64,000 nucleotides of DNA from Heliopora coerulea (taxonomy: Eukaryota > Cnidaria > Anthozoa > Scleralcyonacea > Helioporidae). The stretch is from assembly GCA_030142905.1 (NCBI GenBank), contig JASJOG010000162.1:520001-584000 (forward strand). Reading direction: 5' to 3'. Position numbers and translations under genes: made by a program. Below the pieces are notes generated by a model. The model worked only from the letters and a program-made list of their open reading frames with translations, was not told the origin of the DNA and did not search any database. Shown piece after piece: positions 1-15,000 of this stretch (the first letter of the stretch is position 1; each line of letters opens with the position of its first letter).

Positions 1-742
1 TCTTGATCAAATCAGCTTAATCCAAGCAATAAGGAACTGGTTTGAGCGAAAAAGCGGGAAAAGGAACGCTTTCTTTCACTGACCATGTCGAAGCATCGTG
101 CACCAGAAAGGAAAAAAAATTGTTGCGGCGATAAGGTAGTTTATAGAAAAGTTATGAAGAATTGTACTGTTGATTAAAGTTAATGTCCTTCACCAAGTAT
201 AATATAGATCGTTGAATAGAAAGGAAACCTTAAGTATCTGGAAGGCGCAATTTGTTAAGGCACGCCGTACATATCCGTCAAACCATAATTCAGGTAATAC
301 TGAGATGCCATATACTTGATGACGTCATGCTTTTGCTATCGGCACCAAAGACTTTTTAGGCTTTTAATTGTAGGCTTCATGGTGATCTCAAAAGCTGTCA
401 CGTCACGTTGTGACGCGTAAAGTTTATTGTAAGAACGAACCTAAAACAGTAGAATGAACAAACTGACCAGGAATAGAAGAAATTAATCTATGGCTAAAAA
501 CCCATCCTATATTTTGTTTTGTTTTCTTTTTTTTAGCATTGATCCTTAATACCTACCCTGAAGGTCGCTGACATTTTAATCACATCATTAGTAACTGTTA
601 AACTCAAGATTTCTAGGTTTCTTGAAATGCTCATTTACCATTTTCAGCCCCATGAGTGACATGATTATGTGATATCCAGTATGTGTCATTCAAATTTTAA
701 TTTTATGCTCACCGTGACGTGTTTCTAACTTTTACTTTTCAG
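1..742 (+). other. TAF2: Intron of TAF2, no exon seen
   Basis: I see no open exon in TAF2 phase here. The acceptor tttttacttttcag-like tract ends at 742. The preceding TAF2 exon must lie left of the window. Confidence 0.6.
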
Positions 743-3700
743 GCGCTGGTTTCTTGTATTGGATTTTGCAGAGATGTCCACGCGCAATGTCCTAAAGCTG
801 TTGTACAGTTCCTCTTGGATCTGTTAAAGTACAATGACAATAGATTAAACAAGGTATTGTAACGAGTTATATGTGTCAACTAAAAGAGCGATATAAAGAT
901 CGATGTAACGATTGTAAAAACCTAGAAATGTGCGTCCATATTATGATGGAGAGGATCTAGGAAATGATCATCGCCGCAATTTGTATTTGGTTTTGTGCAT
1001 ACTGATCACTGCTCTCTAGAGAAGACTGGATTCAGCATCCCATATTCGGAAAATGAAGCCAGAAGTGGATTCCGGTGGCCATTGCTAAAGGACCAACTGT
1101 GCGACTTCTGTATGGTCCATGCAGGGTTTTTGTTGGTAAAGCTGTCTTTTGGCCTACGAAGTCGTTCCATTTTGCCATAAAGAGGACCAGGAAATATTTT
1201 TGAAAGTGCTGGGCAAAAAGATTTACCACGACTTTGGTCCCTTAGTAATGGCGCAGGTCAAATTTCGCGGGCTTCATTTTCTAGGCCTTTCAAACAATAG
1301 GATGCTCGATCCAGTCTTCTTTAGAAATCGATGATACTGGTAGATGCGTTTTCAACGAATTCCACGGGGTATTTTCCAAAAAACACACTTTCATGTGACA
1401 GTCAACTTGTGGTGTAGGACAACAGATAGCATGGCACAATATCAGTGATATAGGATGAGACTAACTGAGTTTATCATGTTTCTAGTACTCAGACAGTTAC
1501 TACGTTAGTGCCATTATCAATGGTCTGATGAATACTGTAACAGCAACTGTGCCTTTGATAAGCACAGACAGGTAGGTTTCTCAAAAGCTTTTCTGTTATA
1601 GTGAGAGCATGTTTTTAACTTTAATCAGTTGTGGAAATCCTTAAAATGCGTTTAATCAGTTTTCAATTTTAACATTGGTGGCACAGTGATCGTGTTCGTG
1701 TGTTTCACTTCTTTGACTTGGGTTCAGTCCATCTCCGAGCAGTTCAATTAAAGTTACCTTGGTCAATTAGTAAGAAGAGCGTTATCTTTTTAATCTGTAC
1801 CTAAAACCACTACCAGCTGAAAACTTGGAAAATTATTAAACAAAGCATACTTCGAATAATATTGACATCTCGAAACTCAAGATTTGAGTTGATAACAAGA
1901 TGAGATTGTCGTGAGATTGTAATGTTTCGACATTACTTCAAATTCATCTTCAGACAGAAGAGATCGAGGATTACTTTGAAATAAAGTTGAAATATTACGC
2001 TCTCACAATAGTCCATCTTGCTATTAACTCAAATCTTGAGTTCCAAGATGTCCATATTATTCGGAGTACGTTATTGTTTTATAACTCTACCAAATACGGC
2101 AGGTTTTTCCCGTACTTAGGTTTCCTTCTGTGGTAAGTGGTGGCCCTCGCAGAACAGCTCAGTTGTGTGAGAAATTCAAGAGAATTTTTTGCTTTCAAAT
2201 GTACCCTGTACTAGTCTATTCTCAAAACACGCTCGTGAATTCACATCATTGTATCTTATTCATTAATTCTTATTTGAATTGTTCATCAAAGTTGTTTGTC
2301 GTTTTCAAAATGAAAAAGCACAGTAATATGTGCAGTAATAACAGTAAATGTTGAACTTCGTTCCTCGGTCAGTTTTCTTACTCTGTCATTCCTTTGAAAT
2401 CAAGGTAGCACCTTTCGGCTGGCGTGATGTGACAATCGGGTCTTACTTGCGAGTTTTTGTCCCTTTACTGATCGGAAACGAGTCGTTCGTTGTTGTTTTA
2501 ATCCGCCTTGGATTTCATTGGTTCCGACCAAACCCGAGCTTTTTCTTTCACAATTTTATAGTGTAGTGCCTGCTGTGCATATAAGTATTAAATAGAAAAA
2601 TAACTTGATCGTTAAACATTGGGCAAAAATCACGTTTAAAAATCTTTATCATCAGCATAAAAGGGAACACGGTATAGGAAAAGTTCCTGTCAACTAGTCG
2701 GTAGAAATCGAAAAATTTAAAGTATCTAACAAAAGACAATTGTTGAAAAAACGACGTGAGTGAGAATGACCTGGCGATTTATTTTCCGTTTTGTTGTAGT
2801 GAAGGCAAGCAAACCGTTAAACTTTCAGAAGAATGTAAGGTATGCGACACGGCCTTGATTATTCGCTAATAGTAGTGTTGGAAATAATTCTTGCAAAGGA
2901 CCTTGGAGCTGTCTCCAAAAACGGCCGCTAGCTTCTTTGCTATAGACACTATAATCTTTATGTTTTAAAATACAGAACAATTATTAACCGAAGTGGAGGT
3001 GAAAAGTGTTGGATTTGGTAGTAAATATTGGTGGAATGGTGGTAATCATTCACCGACACTGAGGTGAATAATTGCTTTAGCATATACCTCGCAAAATTGT
3101 TTTCACATATGTTTTTTGAAATTTTTACAATTTTACGGGATGTCAGCTTGTCGCCCGTGCACTCATCATTTGTAAATAAAACATTTTGAAACACATCCTG
3201 AATGCATTTATCACCAAAAAATTATAAAATACATATCTCTGTATACTTAATTGCCAAATTTCGTTGCTGCTTTGGTGTTGTCTGGTACGGCGACTTTGCT
3301 TATTGAAAAAAAGTTCTTCCGTAACTGAAACATAACTGGACGCCATCTTGTTTTGCTCGAAGGTGAATAGTGCAGAATATTCCGAGGTAGAGGAACCAAT
3401 CAGATTGTGCAAAAAACACTATCCACCAGCGAGGTTTATGCAAATAAAAGATGTGCTGACTCTGTTTTTTCCCAAGTAAGACTATTCAGTTATAAACTGC
3501 CATGTGTACAGTAAGTAATGAAAACTACGGAGCCCGATTAATGCCATGCAAATTATATGTTTGATTTTCCCATTCCCGACTTTTTACTCGATTTATCCTA
3601 TGCGGCACTGAAGTAAAGACTACGTTGAACACTTAAGCCGAAGATCAACACCTTGACAGTGACTTCTTAAACCATCTAATCCAAGAGAGAAGCGTGTCCT

Positions 3701-6700
3701 GAATTCCTCAGTCTTTTGTTTTCATGTAGTTATTCATACAGCAAAGATTCAAACGCCTTAGTTAGATCAAGTAAGATTTACCGCTTATCGAAGCAAACTG
3801 GTCACTCAAAAAAAATTGCTTTCCGACATTCAACAAGATGTTGTGGAACTGACTTCTCACGTATTTTACAACCAATGGAGGTTAAAGTTACCAGACGATG
3901 TTTTTCATGATCATCTTCATTGCCTGTCTTATATAGTAGTTCTACGCGAGCAAGCTTCCATTCTGTTGGAAGAATGCCCAATAAAATGACTGCTGAGTAT
4001 CATATTGAATGAAGGAGATTACTTATTAGTTTGTTTATTGTATTAATGTCATTGAATGTAATTATTACTATTTTTAGGTTCTCTTGTCAGAAATAACGAA
4101 ACATTTGAACCTTGAAAAGTTGCTTCCTTCTTATAAATATGTTGTGACAAGAAGGTTTGACTCTTTTCATATGTTGTACTGCTTTCCTTACTTTTTTATG
4201 GTTTGCTTTAATTTGTTTTGGTTTTGTGTTTATTTTATTTTAAATTTTCTTTCGCATCCTGTTATTTCCTATTCAATTCCCATTCGACCTTAATTTTCAC
4301 AAACATTATTAGTTTTTACTTTTATTGTTATTATGTTGGATTTTACTTCTGTTCTCATTTTGCTTCATTTTCATTTTATTTCATTTCGTTTTAGTTTATT
4401 ATATCTTTTCCATTCAGTTTTAGTTTTTGTCTTAAGCGGTATTCTTTAATTGTTTTGTTTTATTTTGTTTCGTTTCGTTTTATTCTCATTCATGTCACTT
4501 AATTTTTATCTTATCTGTTTCATTTTATTATATGTTGTCTCTTATACTCAAGTTGTTTAAAAGGTCTGCGACTTCTTCAAACCAATGGCCATATCCCTTC
4601 AGATTCTGACATCTTCAAGTATTACGCAAGGTTAGACGGTGTTTGATATCTGTAAACAATATATACCATAAGCACAACCCTCAAATGTCGCCGCTATTAA
4701 GGCTTACTGTACGGAATAAAACATAAACCGAAAAACGTCATCTTGTTAGGCTGATATTCAAGTTATAAACAACCCTTGGTTGAAACTAATGTTGTTGCTG
4801 AGAATTGCATATGACCCTTTTGCAATGCCAGGCAAACTTTCTTCCCTTGGTTGGTCATTTATTTATCTAGTTTCGACGTTCATTTTTTTAAAGGCACGGA
4901 CATTTTGAAGACGTTCGCCAGACAGCAATTGAGTGTTTGGTCGACTTCGTAAAAGGTATTGTGCCAGTTTATTGCCAATTTTTTCTGTGCGCGTTAAAGA
5001 GTGCTTCAAAAGTTTGTTCAGTTTTGCTATTGAAATAATGAGTCCTATATGTCTCCCTGTTTATGCGTGGCTATCAGGGTAATAAGTCACTATATGCGGG
5101 TGGTTAAATATAACTACATTTGAGACGGTTCTTGCATGGTAGCATTGTAAAACTGAATAAGCTGACTCGGGTTATACTTATCACGAAAACTGACCATTTT
5201 CGTTACATTACAATTCAGCTTCATATTGAGGCTTAGGAAACAATTGTATTTTGTTTCTCATATAAGCTTAATTTTTGAATTGAACTTTGACGTTTTGAAG
5301 ATGGGGTGTAATGGCAGTAGTCGAATACAATTCACCGGCACCAGACGGTTTAATGCCCCGTTTCCAACAAAGAAAAATTTAAAACTCAAGGATATTTAAG
5401 TTATTCCATTTTTTTATGAATTATATTCTGTATGACAAATTCTGATGCTCGGATCATGCACCACTCGACGACTCTATTTACACGTTTGATTCCAATAATT
5501 CTTGTTTGCTTTTACCTCCAAGCCTTATAATCAAATCTGGTTTATGCGAGATGACCACACACTTTTGTTACCACTATCAAGCCTCGTTTAGGCGTTAAAA
5601 AAAGTTATAATCCGAGCTAGGCTTGGTTATGATGATAAAAGGTTGACGACATCACGCGCAAAACCTGTCAGATATAGGAAACTACTGCTTTCTTAGTGCA
5701 GCTGCTCCCCGATCTAGTAGGTCAGCGTAGGAAATGTTCACTGCATGCCGTAGAATCACGAAAGTAGTAGAGTGCGCTGCAGACGCTTGCGCAGTTCCTG
5801 TTAAGGAACTTTAATGGCTTTATATTTATCATATATGCCTTCTTTTTCTTCATTGTAACTTTGACAGTTCTACTTCAATTTTGGCGGGCCGAGATTTGAA
5901 ACTTGATACTTTAGACTTAATGAAGCGATGACTGAAACAACACTGACGAGTTTTGAGCACTAGAGGGAACCAAAAAGATCAATTTTTTAAACACATTTCC
6001 ACTCTTTTTAATCATTTAATTGGTACCTAGCAAACAACACAAACGTGTCTGTTTTATTCGACAGCACATTTCGACAGGAGCAGAACATGAAATACCTGGC
6101 GATGTAATATTGTCCTTCGTTAAAATGTTCTTAATCTTAAACACTTCCGTCAGCGTTATTCCTCAGCAGTTTGAGCTTCTCTTTCAGACTTTTTCGAAGG
6201 TTTCGGTTTCACTCTTGTCGAATTTCAACATCGTAGATACATGGATTTTCTACTCCTCCTTGCACCCACACACCTTCTGGAGCACCTTATGATCATCGGT
6301 ATTTTCGAAAGGGTCGCTACTTTCTGAAATTTTCTACATCTCACATTTGTCGTTACTTTCGGGGGCCGCTGTTTTCGGGATTCTACGGTAACATAATCCT
6401 TACAGAATTCAAAAAACTCGTTTCCGATCTAATCAACTCAGGTACAATAATCAGCGGTAGTTCCGGAATGCTGCAGATTTTGATGGCACGAAAAACCAGA
6501 GTTAATCCATGCTGTTTTTCGAGAGAATGGTTCGAAACTTGAAAAGTGTGAATCTTGTCCGGCATGAGTGTATTTACGGTAAACGTCACTACGAACTTCG
6601 GAAATCTTTAAATCAAGAAAGTGAACGTCACTGTTAGGGAAGGAGTCAAAAGTAAATTTTAAATTTTTGTGAAAGCTGTTAAATTTGGATAACACAAATT

Positions 6701-9052
6701 GAATGTCACTGAGTTTCATAAGTGTCAGTGTGTCGTCAACGGATCAGCGATAAAATTTTATACCTGAGTTGATTAGATCAGAAACAATACGTTTTTCGAA
6801 TTTTGTAAGGATTATCTTAGCGAGTAAAGGGCCCAGTGATGAACCCATGGAAACACCGTCAATTTGTTCGTAGAGCTGATTGTTGAAAGAAACGCATTTT
6901 GGAATTCTGCCCTAAAACTACATTCTCTTTCAACAATCAGTTCTATGAACAAATTGACGGTGTTACGATGGGTTCACCACTGGGCTCTTTACTCTCGAAA
7001 GTAGCGGCCTCCCGAAAGTAACGGCAAATGTAAGATGTCGTAGAAAATTTCAGAAAGTAGTGGAACCCCCGAAAGTAGCGACCCTTTCGAAAATACCGAT
7101 GATCATGAGGTGCTCCAGAAGGCGTGTGGGCGCAAGGAGGAGGAGTAGAAAATCCATGTATCTACGATGTTGAAATTCGACAAGAGTGAAACCGAGACCT
7201 TCGAAAAAGTCTGAAAGAGAAAGCTCAAACTGCTGAGGAATAACGCTGACGGAAGTGTTTAAGATTAATAACATTTTAACGAAGGACAATGTTACATCGC
7301 CAGGTATTTCATGTTCTGCTCTTGTCGAAATGTGCTGTCGAATAAAACAGGCACGTTTATGTTGTTTGCTGGATACCAATTAAATGATTAAAAAGAGCGG
7401 AAATATGTTAAAAAAAATTGATCTTTTTGCTTCCCTCTGGTGCTGAAAACTCGACGGTGTTGTTTCAGTCATCGCTTCATTAAGTCTAAAGTATCAAGTT
7501 TCAAATCTCGGCTCGTCAAAATTGAAGTAAAACTGTCAAAGTTGCTACGAAGAAAAAGAAGGCAAATGCGGTAAATATATGAAGCCCTGAAAGGGGCGAA
7601 GAACAATATTTCCATAGTACGTTAACGTTCTTTACCACTCGAAAATAACGGCCTCTCGAAAGTAGCGACCCCTCGAAAGTAGCGCGGCCCTCAAAGGCTG
7701 ATAAATCTGAAAGTAACGGGGGTCGCTACCTTTGGGATTCTACGGTACTTAACAAACAACTAGATCAAATCAAAACATTTATACCTTGGAATTGTTTTCC
7801 TCGCAGATTCCACAACGCACTTGTTTATAAATTAAAAAGCAAATCCCGGTCTTCCGATTACAAAACTCCGTCATCTCAATTTAACGACTCTAACCTTAAA
7901 ATTTGGCTTAAACTTCCGTATCTCGGCCCTAAAGGCCCAATTACTTGTCAAAACCTTAATTAGAAAGATTCGTCGACACTTTAACATTGAAGTCAGTCTT
8001 ATCGTTATTTATGACACTAAGAAAACTGCCTTTTTTTTGTCTAACAAAGACAAAATCCCGGACCTTTTACGCAACGACGTAATCTATGAAATCACTCGCC
8101 CAAGTTGTGATAAAAAATAGATTGGTAGAACAGAACGCCGCCTTGAAACTCGACTCACCGAACACTCTAAACACTTTGAAACCAGTGCGGCAGCACAACA
8201 CTTCCTTAACTGCCCTCACGCTCAATATCTTTCATACGTCAACGTCCTCTACGACAAACTCCATTCTAATCTCATGACATCTGTCCTAACATTGAAAACC
8301 TAGTCAATCCCACCATCTCTGCTATTGTGTAATAATAGTCTCCTAGCAAGGCGATATAAACAAATTACAAGTCTGCATTCTGGCGATATTGGCTCTTCAT
8401 TAATCGTGTCTCGTTGAAGAACATGCTTTATACGATTAAGAATGAACATAAATGTACTCCTCGAGACTTGAAAGGTTCTGGTAAATCTTTTCTCGGAGTA
8501 AGTATTCCACACAAGAGTCCACCAGCCTCTGTTGCGTTGAAATCGACGACACGAACGTTGGCGAACGGCGTCTCATTTGAACGCAATAACAGTAAAAGAG
8601 TAGCCAAACACATGCTCAGCATCAGACGTCTTCTGTACATGATATACGTTAAAGTGGCTATTACTCGTCGTCTTCTATTACGTCGGATAATACTTTATCG
8701 CAAGAGAGCTTTTATGATAGTTTTACCCGCCATCCTGCATTTTACGCGCGAAGGCCTCCACTACTTGGTGTAAGTTAAAATATAGTTACCTGCTATTCGG
8801 TGCGCCAGCATTAAGTTCGACGTATAAATCAACAGCCACTCTGGAGTCGAACTTATTAGTATTAGATTCGGCGCATGAGAAGAGCGGCGTCTAAACCGGA
8901 CCTAATTTACTTACGAAAGAAGCACTTTTAATCAAACTCCATAAGCCTGAATTGAACAGTGGTACAATGGCTACCAAAAAACTTTCTCTCTTTTAGTATT
9001 TGTGTATTGCATATCTGTCTGTCGTTGAATAATTCATTGATGATGTCATTCT

Positions 9053-9096
<44 letters not shown>

Positions 9097-12000
9097 CATA
9101 CATATATATACATATATATATATATACATACATATATATACATATATGCATATATAGCATCAAATTTTAAAAAAATCTTGTTGACTTTAATAACCTTTTT
9201 GTAATATAATAACCTCTGAGGAAGGGGCTGTGCCCCGAAATATTATGTTTTTTAAAAAGGTTATTAAAGTCCACAAGATTTTTTAAATTTTGATGCTGCA
9301 TATGGTTGACGAGTTAGGAAGTTGGTCTTGATGTTTTTTATGTATGAATGTATGTATGTATGTATGTATGTATGTATGTATGTATGTATGTATGTATGTA
9401 TGTATGTATGTATGTATGTATGTATGTATGTATGTATGTATGTATGTATGTATAACTGCAGACGGACTGCTTTCGGCCTATTGGGCCTCATCAGTGCAGA
9501 GCAGGATGGAAAAGCCTACATTACATAGGCAACTCAAATGTTCCACGCTTGTGGTACATCTAAGCCATGCCAGAGCGCTCTAACTAGAGACTAGAGACTA
9601 GTGAGCGTGCGCAAATGCGCTAGCGGCATGACTCATCCTGTAGAGCGCTCAATATGAACCATATATATATATATATAGCGCTCAGCAACCTTTGTAGTTT
9701 AGTTGGTTTGATAATGACCATAAGACAGAGTCGAAATGTAACCGTTTTATGAAACGAAAACTTCATAATCAACCTACACTGCCGAAGTCAACTGAAACAT
9801 GTTGACTCGAGCGGGATTTGAACTCGCACCTTCGGGATACCGGTCAGCCGCTCTACCTGTTGAGCTATCGAGTCCACAGGGGTTGGAGGCGAGTTTTTAT
9901 CCAATTTAAGTGCACGAGATAATCTCGCGACAACTGTAACGCTTATCCATGAGGATGGATGTGCAGTGTTTCAATTCTATTTCAGAATCATCCTCAGGGT
10001 ATTATGAAACGATAACTTCACAATGAGCCGTTACTGTTTTACCTCTTGCCAATTCTTTTTTACTTGAATCACAAGTTAAGAATGACATTTTTCGGAATCT
10101 GTTTTATTTTGTATTTGCTTAAACTGTCGGCCGCTTATGGTTCTTGACTTTAGTGCTGGTTGCTGTTGTTTTGGTGTTGGTCACTCGCTGCAAATAGTGG
10201 TGGTAAACTTCGAATCCAGTTAAGGTGGTTACTAGCGTTACATATTTTGCCCTAATTGCGCTCAACGAGTATAACAATTTATTAAATGATTCTCTTTTTT
10301 ATTCATTAGCTGAGTCAAGCAGTGATATCCTTGAATTGTTATTAAGTATGGCAGACCAAGATCCTTCACCAAATATCAGGTATCTTTACAACATAGATCA
10401 CGTTCCCTAGCAGTGCTAATCTTTAAAATTTCCATACAATCAGTGAACTCCAACAACACAATGGTGACTTCAGGGAAAACAATGTTCGTCTGATGTGTTC
10501 CTAATATACTTGATATACTATATCTCACCGCCAACATTACACCTTCATAACACCTTTCGCGGGTTGATGCGTTATGTCCGTTCTGTGGATAGAAAAGTGG
10601 AAGTACCACAAATATTAATGCGATGTCTATGCTCACAAGCAAAGCTTCAAGGATACTAAATTCATATAGTTAAATATGTCGTGCGCGTTATTAAATTAGA
10701 GCAGCTACTACGACGCATTTTTGAAACGGGTGTTTGCTTTACTCTTTGACGGCAGGATGTCTCCCCTTGACAAGTAAAATCGTCTTGCGTTAGCCAGAGT
10801 ATAAAATAATAGATGTCTGGTCCTGTGTGGAAAGAGCTAATGATCTCAAGTATACCTGAATTGAACTGGTTGTTCATTACTATTTACAGACATTGTATTT
10901 TGCGAACGATGACGGAAAATCCTCCGTTTACAAGAAAATCAGATTCTACTTTAAATAATTTGGCCCTGGTCGAAAAACTTTGGAATTATGCCAGGTAGGG
11001 AATTGCATGAATTGTGTGATACCGTAATTACCAACCGTTACTGTTCCAAAAAAAAGGAAAATCAACTGCTTAAAATGCCTCAAAGAGGAAAAATTGTCAG
11101 ATTTTCGCATTAATAACACATATATGAAAAAAATTTTTCGATTCTCATTGGCTAGGCCAGTAGTGCAATTTTAAGGTAACACGGAACAGAAAAAGGAATT
11201 TACACTAATTTTTACTGAATTACATTTTTGGCACCGCATCGCTTTTTCCTTACATATTATTAATTGGTAATAGCGTGGTTTTTCTAACAGTTTGGGAAAA
11301 CACTCGCTTGTGAATTTTTCAAAGACCTCAAATAGTCTATTTTAAAAGTCTTTGAAAAACTCACTCGAAACCATGCAGTTACTTATAGCAACGAACAGAT
11401 GCCGCCATTAACCCCCGTGGTAGAGATCCTGAATATAATGCGCCTTGTTATGTCCAAAAATTTGTTCAGAATAAGCATTGTATAACGACAATTATTACCA
11501 TACTGTTAGCATTAGTAATGGGGTTGGCTTTTTTTTATGTTGTAGCAAATGGTGGGCTGACGCACGTTTACGATGTGACGTCATGGATCTTTACAATGCA
11601 TTATGGGGAAGAGTTACACCCGGATGTGTTCCAGCTCAAGGGGTAAAAAATATCACCTACTTTTTGACGAAATAGTTTAGCAAAATTTAATAGCGAAGTC
11701 CTTTAATTCTCAACTATTTTTTTTGAGCAGATGGGTATCCTGATCGACCTCAAAGAAAAACGAATAACAAACCTGTCGCCTCTTCCACCAGCACAGAATC
11801 CATCAGTTAGTGTAAAAATCCCAAATGTTCACTTGTATTTACTTCAAGTAATGTTCCACCTACAACTAGTGTACTTTCTGACAGTTCATGATCATTTTCC
11901 TATCAAATTAGTTTTAAGTTTAAGCTTGCAAGTTTTGTTCATCAAGTAAGGACATATTTGGCGATGGATAAACCAGGCTGAAATCTCAACTTAATGAATA

Positions 12001-15000
12001 CCCAGCAAAAGACTCGTAACAAACACATTTTGTTTGATATATATTTATTGCCTAACGCTTCGTCACATCACACAACATCATCAGAGTCTATTAAGTACGA
12101 CAAAACATTAGGTAATAAATATATATCGAACAAAATTTGTTTGTTACGAGTCTTGCTGCATGGGCATTTTTTCATATTAATGTTAAGGACATCTTTGATT
12201 CGGAACTTGCAAGAAATTATTTTTGTTACTGCTATTTAGGTAATCCTGATTTACTGGCATCTGCAAGCTCTGTAAATTAAACTGACATGTTCAATTCCTC
12301 TTTAAATCATGTTCTTTCTGGTTTCATCGTGAAAGAAACTGACTTCCCAATACCTCGCCTGTTGAATTTGTTAGCAGTGATTAAATAAAGTTATCCTACC
12401 TCAAATTTGAATTCTGTGAGCTTACGCGCATTCTTTGCATATAATGATAGTTAGAAGCATGTGAACGTCCGCATTTTTAATTGAATATTATTGTTGACCG
12501 TTCTGTGCGTCGTGAAGCATTTTAACTTCTTTTTTCAGAATCTTGAATCCAGTCACTCTGACGAAGAAAGTGGAGCAAGCAAAGAAAAGAAGACAAAGAA
12601 AACGCATTCGTTGTCCCCGTCAAGTTTGTAACTCGCTTATCTTTACATTTTTCGCAATATTTTTGTTGGAAGTTGCAGTTAGATGCCATTGAAGTTCTTT
12701 TGTTTGTTGGGGCTCAAAGTCTGTAAACACAGCTTCTACAACAAGAAACAACAATACTTCGTTACCATAATTCCTTATCTCAAAGTTGCGCACGTATCAA
12801 TGTTGACGAACCAGATGAATACAATTATTAATAATTTTGTCATGATTAGCGCATATGTCGAACTTGCACCGTAGCTCGCCATCCTAGTCTTGGTAGCTCA
12901 ATGATTAGAGCGTCTTACCGGTCATCAGAAGGTTGCGGGTTCTATCCCCGTCTGGAGCTCAGAAATCGTTTTTCTGAGCTAAGAATTTGACTATCGTTCA
13001 TCTGTCATTCATTCGAGATATCTCTAAGCTCCCACATTTCCAAAATATATCGCATTGATAACATTATTGACACATCGTGGCTGTCGCTTAGGTCGCACAT
13101 ATGATAACCATGCACCTTAGCTCGCCATCTGAGTCTTGGTAGCTCAATGGTTAGAACGTCTTACCGGTCATCAGAAGGTTGCGGGTTCGATCCCCGTCTG
13201 AGGCTCAAAAATCATTTTCTGAAGTTTTAGCGTGATGAACGTCCAACGATCATTTATGAACATCTCCAGGTTCCCGCACTCAAAATATTTCTTTCAGAGA
13301 ACAATTTTATTCTTATTCTTTTTAGGTGAAAACATCACTGATTCACAGCCCCCGACTCCAATGAGCGTCGGATCTCACTCTTCAAGTGGTCATAAACTCA
13401 AGCTAAAAATTAAGGTAAAGAAAGAAAGAGTTGTATTTGTTGTATTGTTGACTGCGTATCTGGAGTCTTGCAGGCGCAGAGGTCTTGTACGTTTCACTCA
13501 CCCCTGGGACCTAGGTTCAATTCTCTGTCTCCGTCAGTTGCGTGACCAGCAATCGAAGTTTGCTGGGGCACAAAATTTCTGAAAAATTGAAAATTTTGAG
13601 CTTGTTGGGTGTTCATATAACAATCTTGTAAGTCTCTGGATGTGAAAACTTCTATCTTAAAACTTCTCTCAAGAGCTTTGATAATTTTGGTATCTGCCCT
13701 ACACTTGGGCCACAGTCTTTGGGCCTTCTCGTCACAACGCTGCCGATACATTATAAAAACGTTGGCTGCCCCATTTCATGGCTTCTTTTGGGTGGTATAC
13801 CATCTGCATCAGTGCCTTTTGTGATGAGCTGTCGCGCGTAGACTGAATGGGAAGAGCGACGGTGGCGAGTTTCAATCTTCAAAAACTGCCAAGATTTACA
13901 CTTTATCTTGTTTTTTATAATGATAAAACAGCAATTTTGTCGTGGTAACAAATTTAAACACAGTTTTTAAATACGTAGATACCATGGTGAATGGTAATTT
14001 AAGATAAAGTAGGAGAAGATGAAGAGTAATATACGCTTAAAGAGGTATACACAGTTACCAAAGACTGTTGGATAGTTTAGTTCTTAACAGAACTGTTTGA
14101 AACTTAAAGAGGTAATATTCTACGTAAAGAATACGCCTAAAGAATCAGAAAAAAGCACGAGCTTTACATAATTAGTTATATTTTTTAAAATATCTTGGCT
14201 TCACTAAACCTCATCCAGGATAATGATTGTTAGGGCACAAGCCTAAGTTGCCAGGGCACGTGCCCTAGAGTGTCCTAGCGTGGCTAAACCACTGGTCTCA
14301 GTGCAGTCGTATTATTAAAGTTACCTTGATTATATGTAAGAAGAGTGTTGTCCGATGTAACTCTACCAAATACCACAGCTTTTCTGCGAGTGGTCCAGTT
14401 TTATCCTGTAGTAATACTGGACCCGTGAGGGTCAGTCACGTAGCCAGAAATTTGAAAGTGGGGGCAGAAGAAATTTGAGACAAACGTACCGACAAGACAT
14501 TCGTGATGTACCGACTGACGTAATGAAAGAAAAAACAACCAGAGAATTTCCGTGGTTATAAAAGAAAAATGGTTTGTGAAATTCGATAAAAGAATGAACA
14601 ATTTTTACATAGCCAACACTGACTGACATGAAATTTCGAAAACGATTTGCATATTAAACGGAAATGTGCAACATATCACGTGAGGCATGAGACATATCTT
14701 GGTAAATGTATCACCTTTTAGTTCAGCCATTATCGCCTCCAACACTTTTTCCTGAGGAGAGGCCGGATCTGTCGGTATCCACGAACCGTATCATTTTCGT
14801 TGGTAGAAACAGTATTCCTTGCATTGTACGTAATTCATACACCTAAATTTTAAAATTCCGAAACTTACGTAATAACAAATAGACATATTCGCTGAATAAA
14901 ATATAAAAATCTAGGTAGTAAAATTGTCAAAGATATTAAAGCTGAACGTTTTCGATCCATAAGATTATCATCAGAGTTCTATTTGATAACCTTTTGTTCT

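Larger units (their letters stand above)
5840..7600. repeat. Large imperfect inverted repeat built on Penelope-like fragments
   Basis: The outer arms, about 5840-6330 and 7070-7590, are reverse complements of each other. The same peptide (KQHKR-CFIRQHIST, then HEIPGDV) is read on + from 6020 and on - from 7379. The core holds Penelope-like reverse transcriptase fragments in opposite orientation that meet near 6905. Short blocks containing cgaaagtagcgacc occur at about 6300-6395, 7000-7085 and 7640-7740 as junction-like sequence. All of it is inside one TAF2 intron (4956-10309). Confidence 0.7.

Noticed and set aside
2130..2566. Possible alternative TAF2 exon (13 bp between cttag and gtaagt at 2118)
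   Set aside because: It would restore phase but adds too few residues; the 40-bp exon at 2800 fits the expected length and sequence.
8928..9583. Several ORFs rich in Tyr/Ile or Met-Tyr-Val-Cys
   Set aside because: They are translations of (TA)n and (ATGT)n microsatellites.
9803..9876. Functional tRNA gene on the - strand
   Set aside because: The same head plus a shared non-tRNA body recurs at other sites, as in a SINE; I could not fold a complete cloverleaf confidently.
13494..13751. 85-codon - strand ORF
   Set aside because: Intronic in TAF2, no homology seen; probably SINE-type repeat sequence (DGDRELNLGP resembles common repeat translations).
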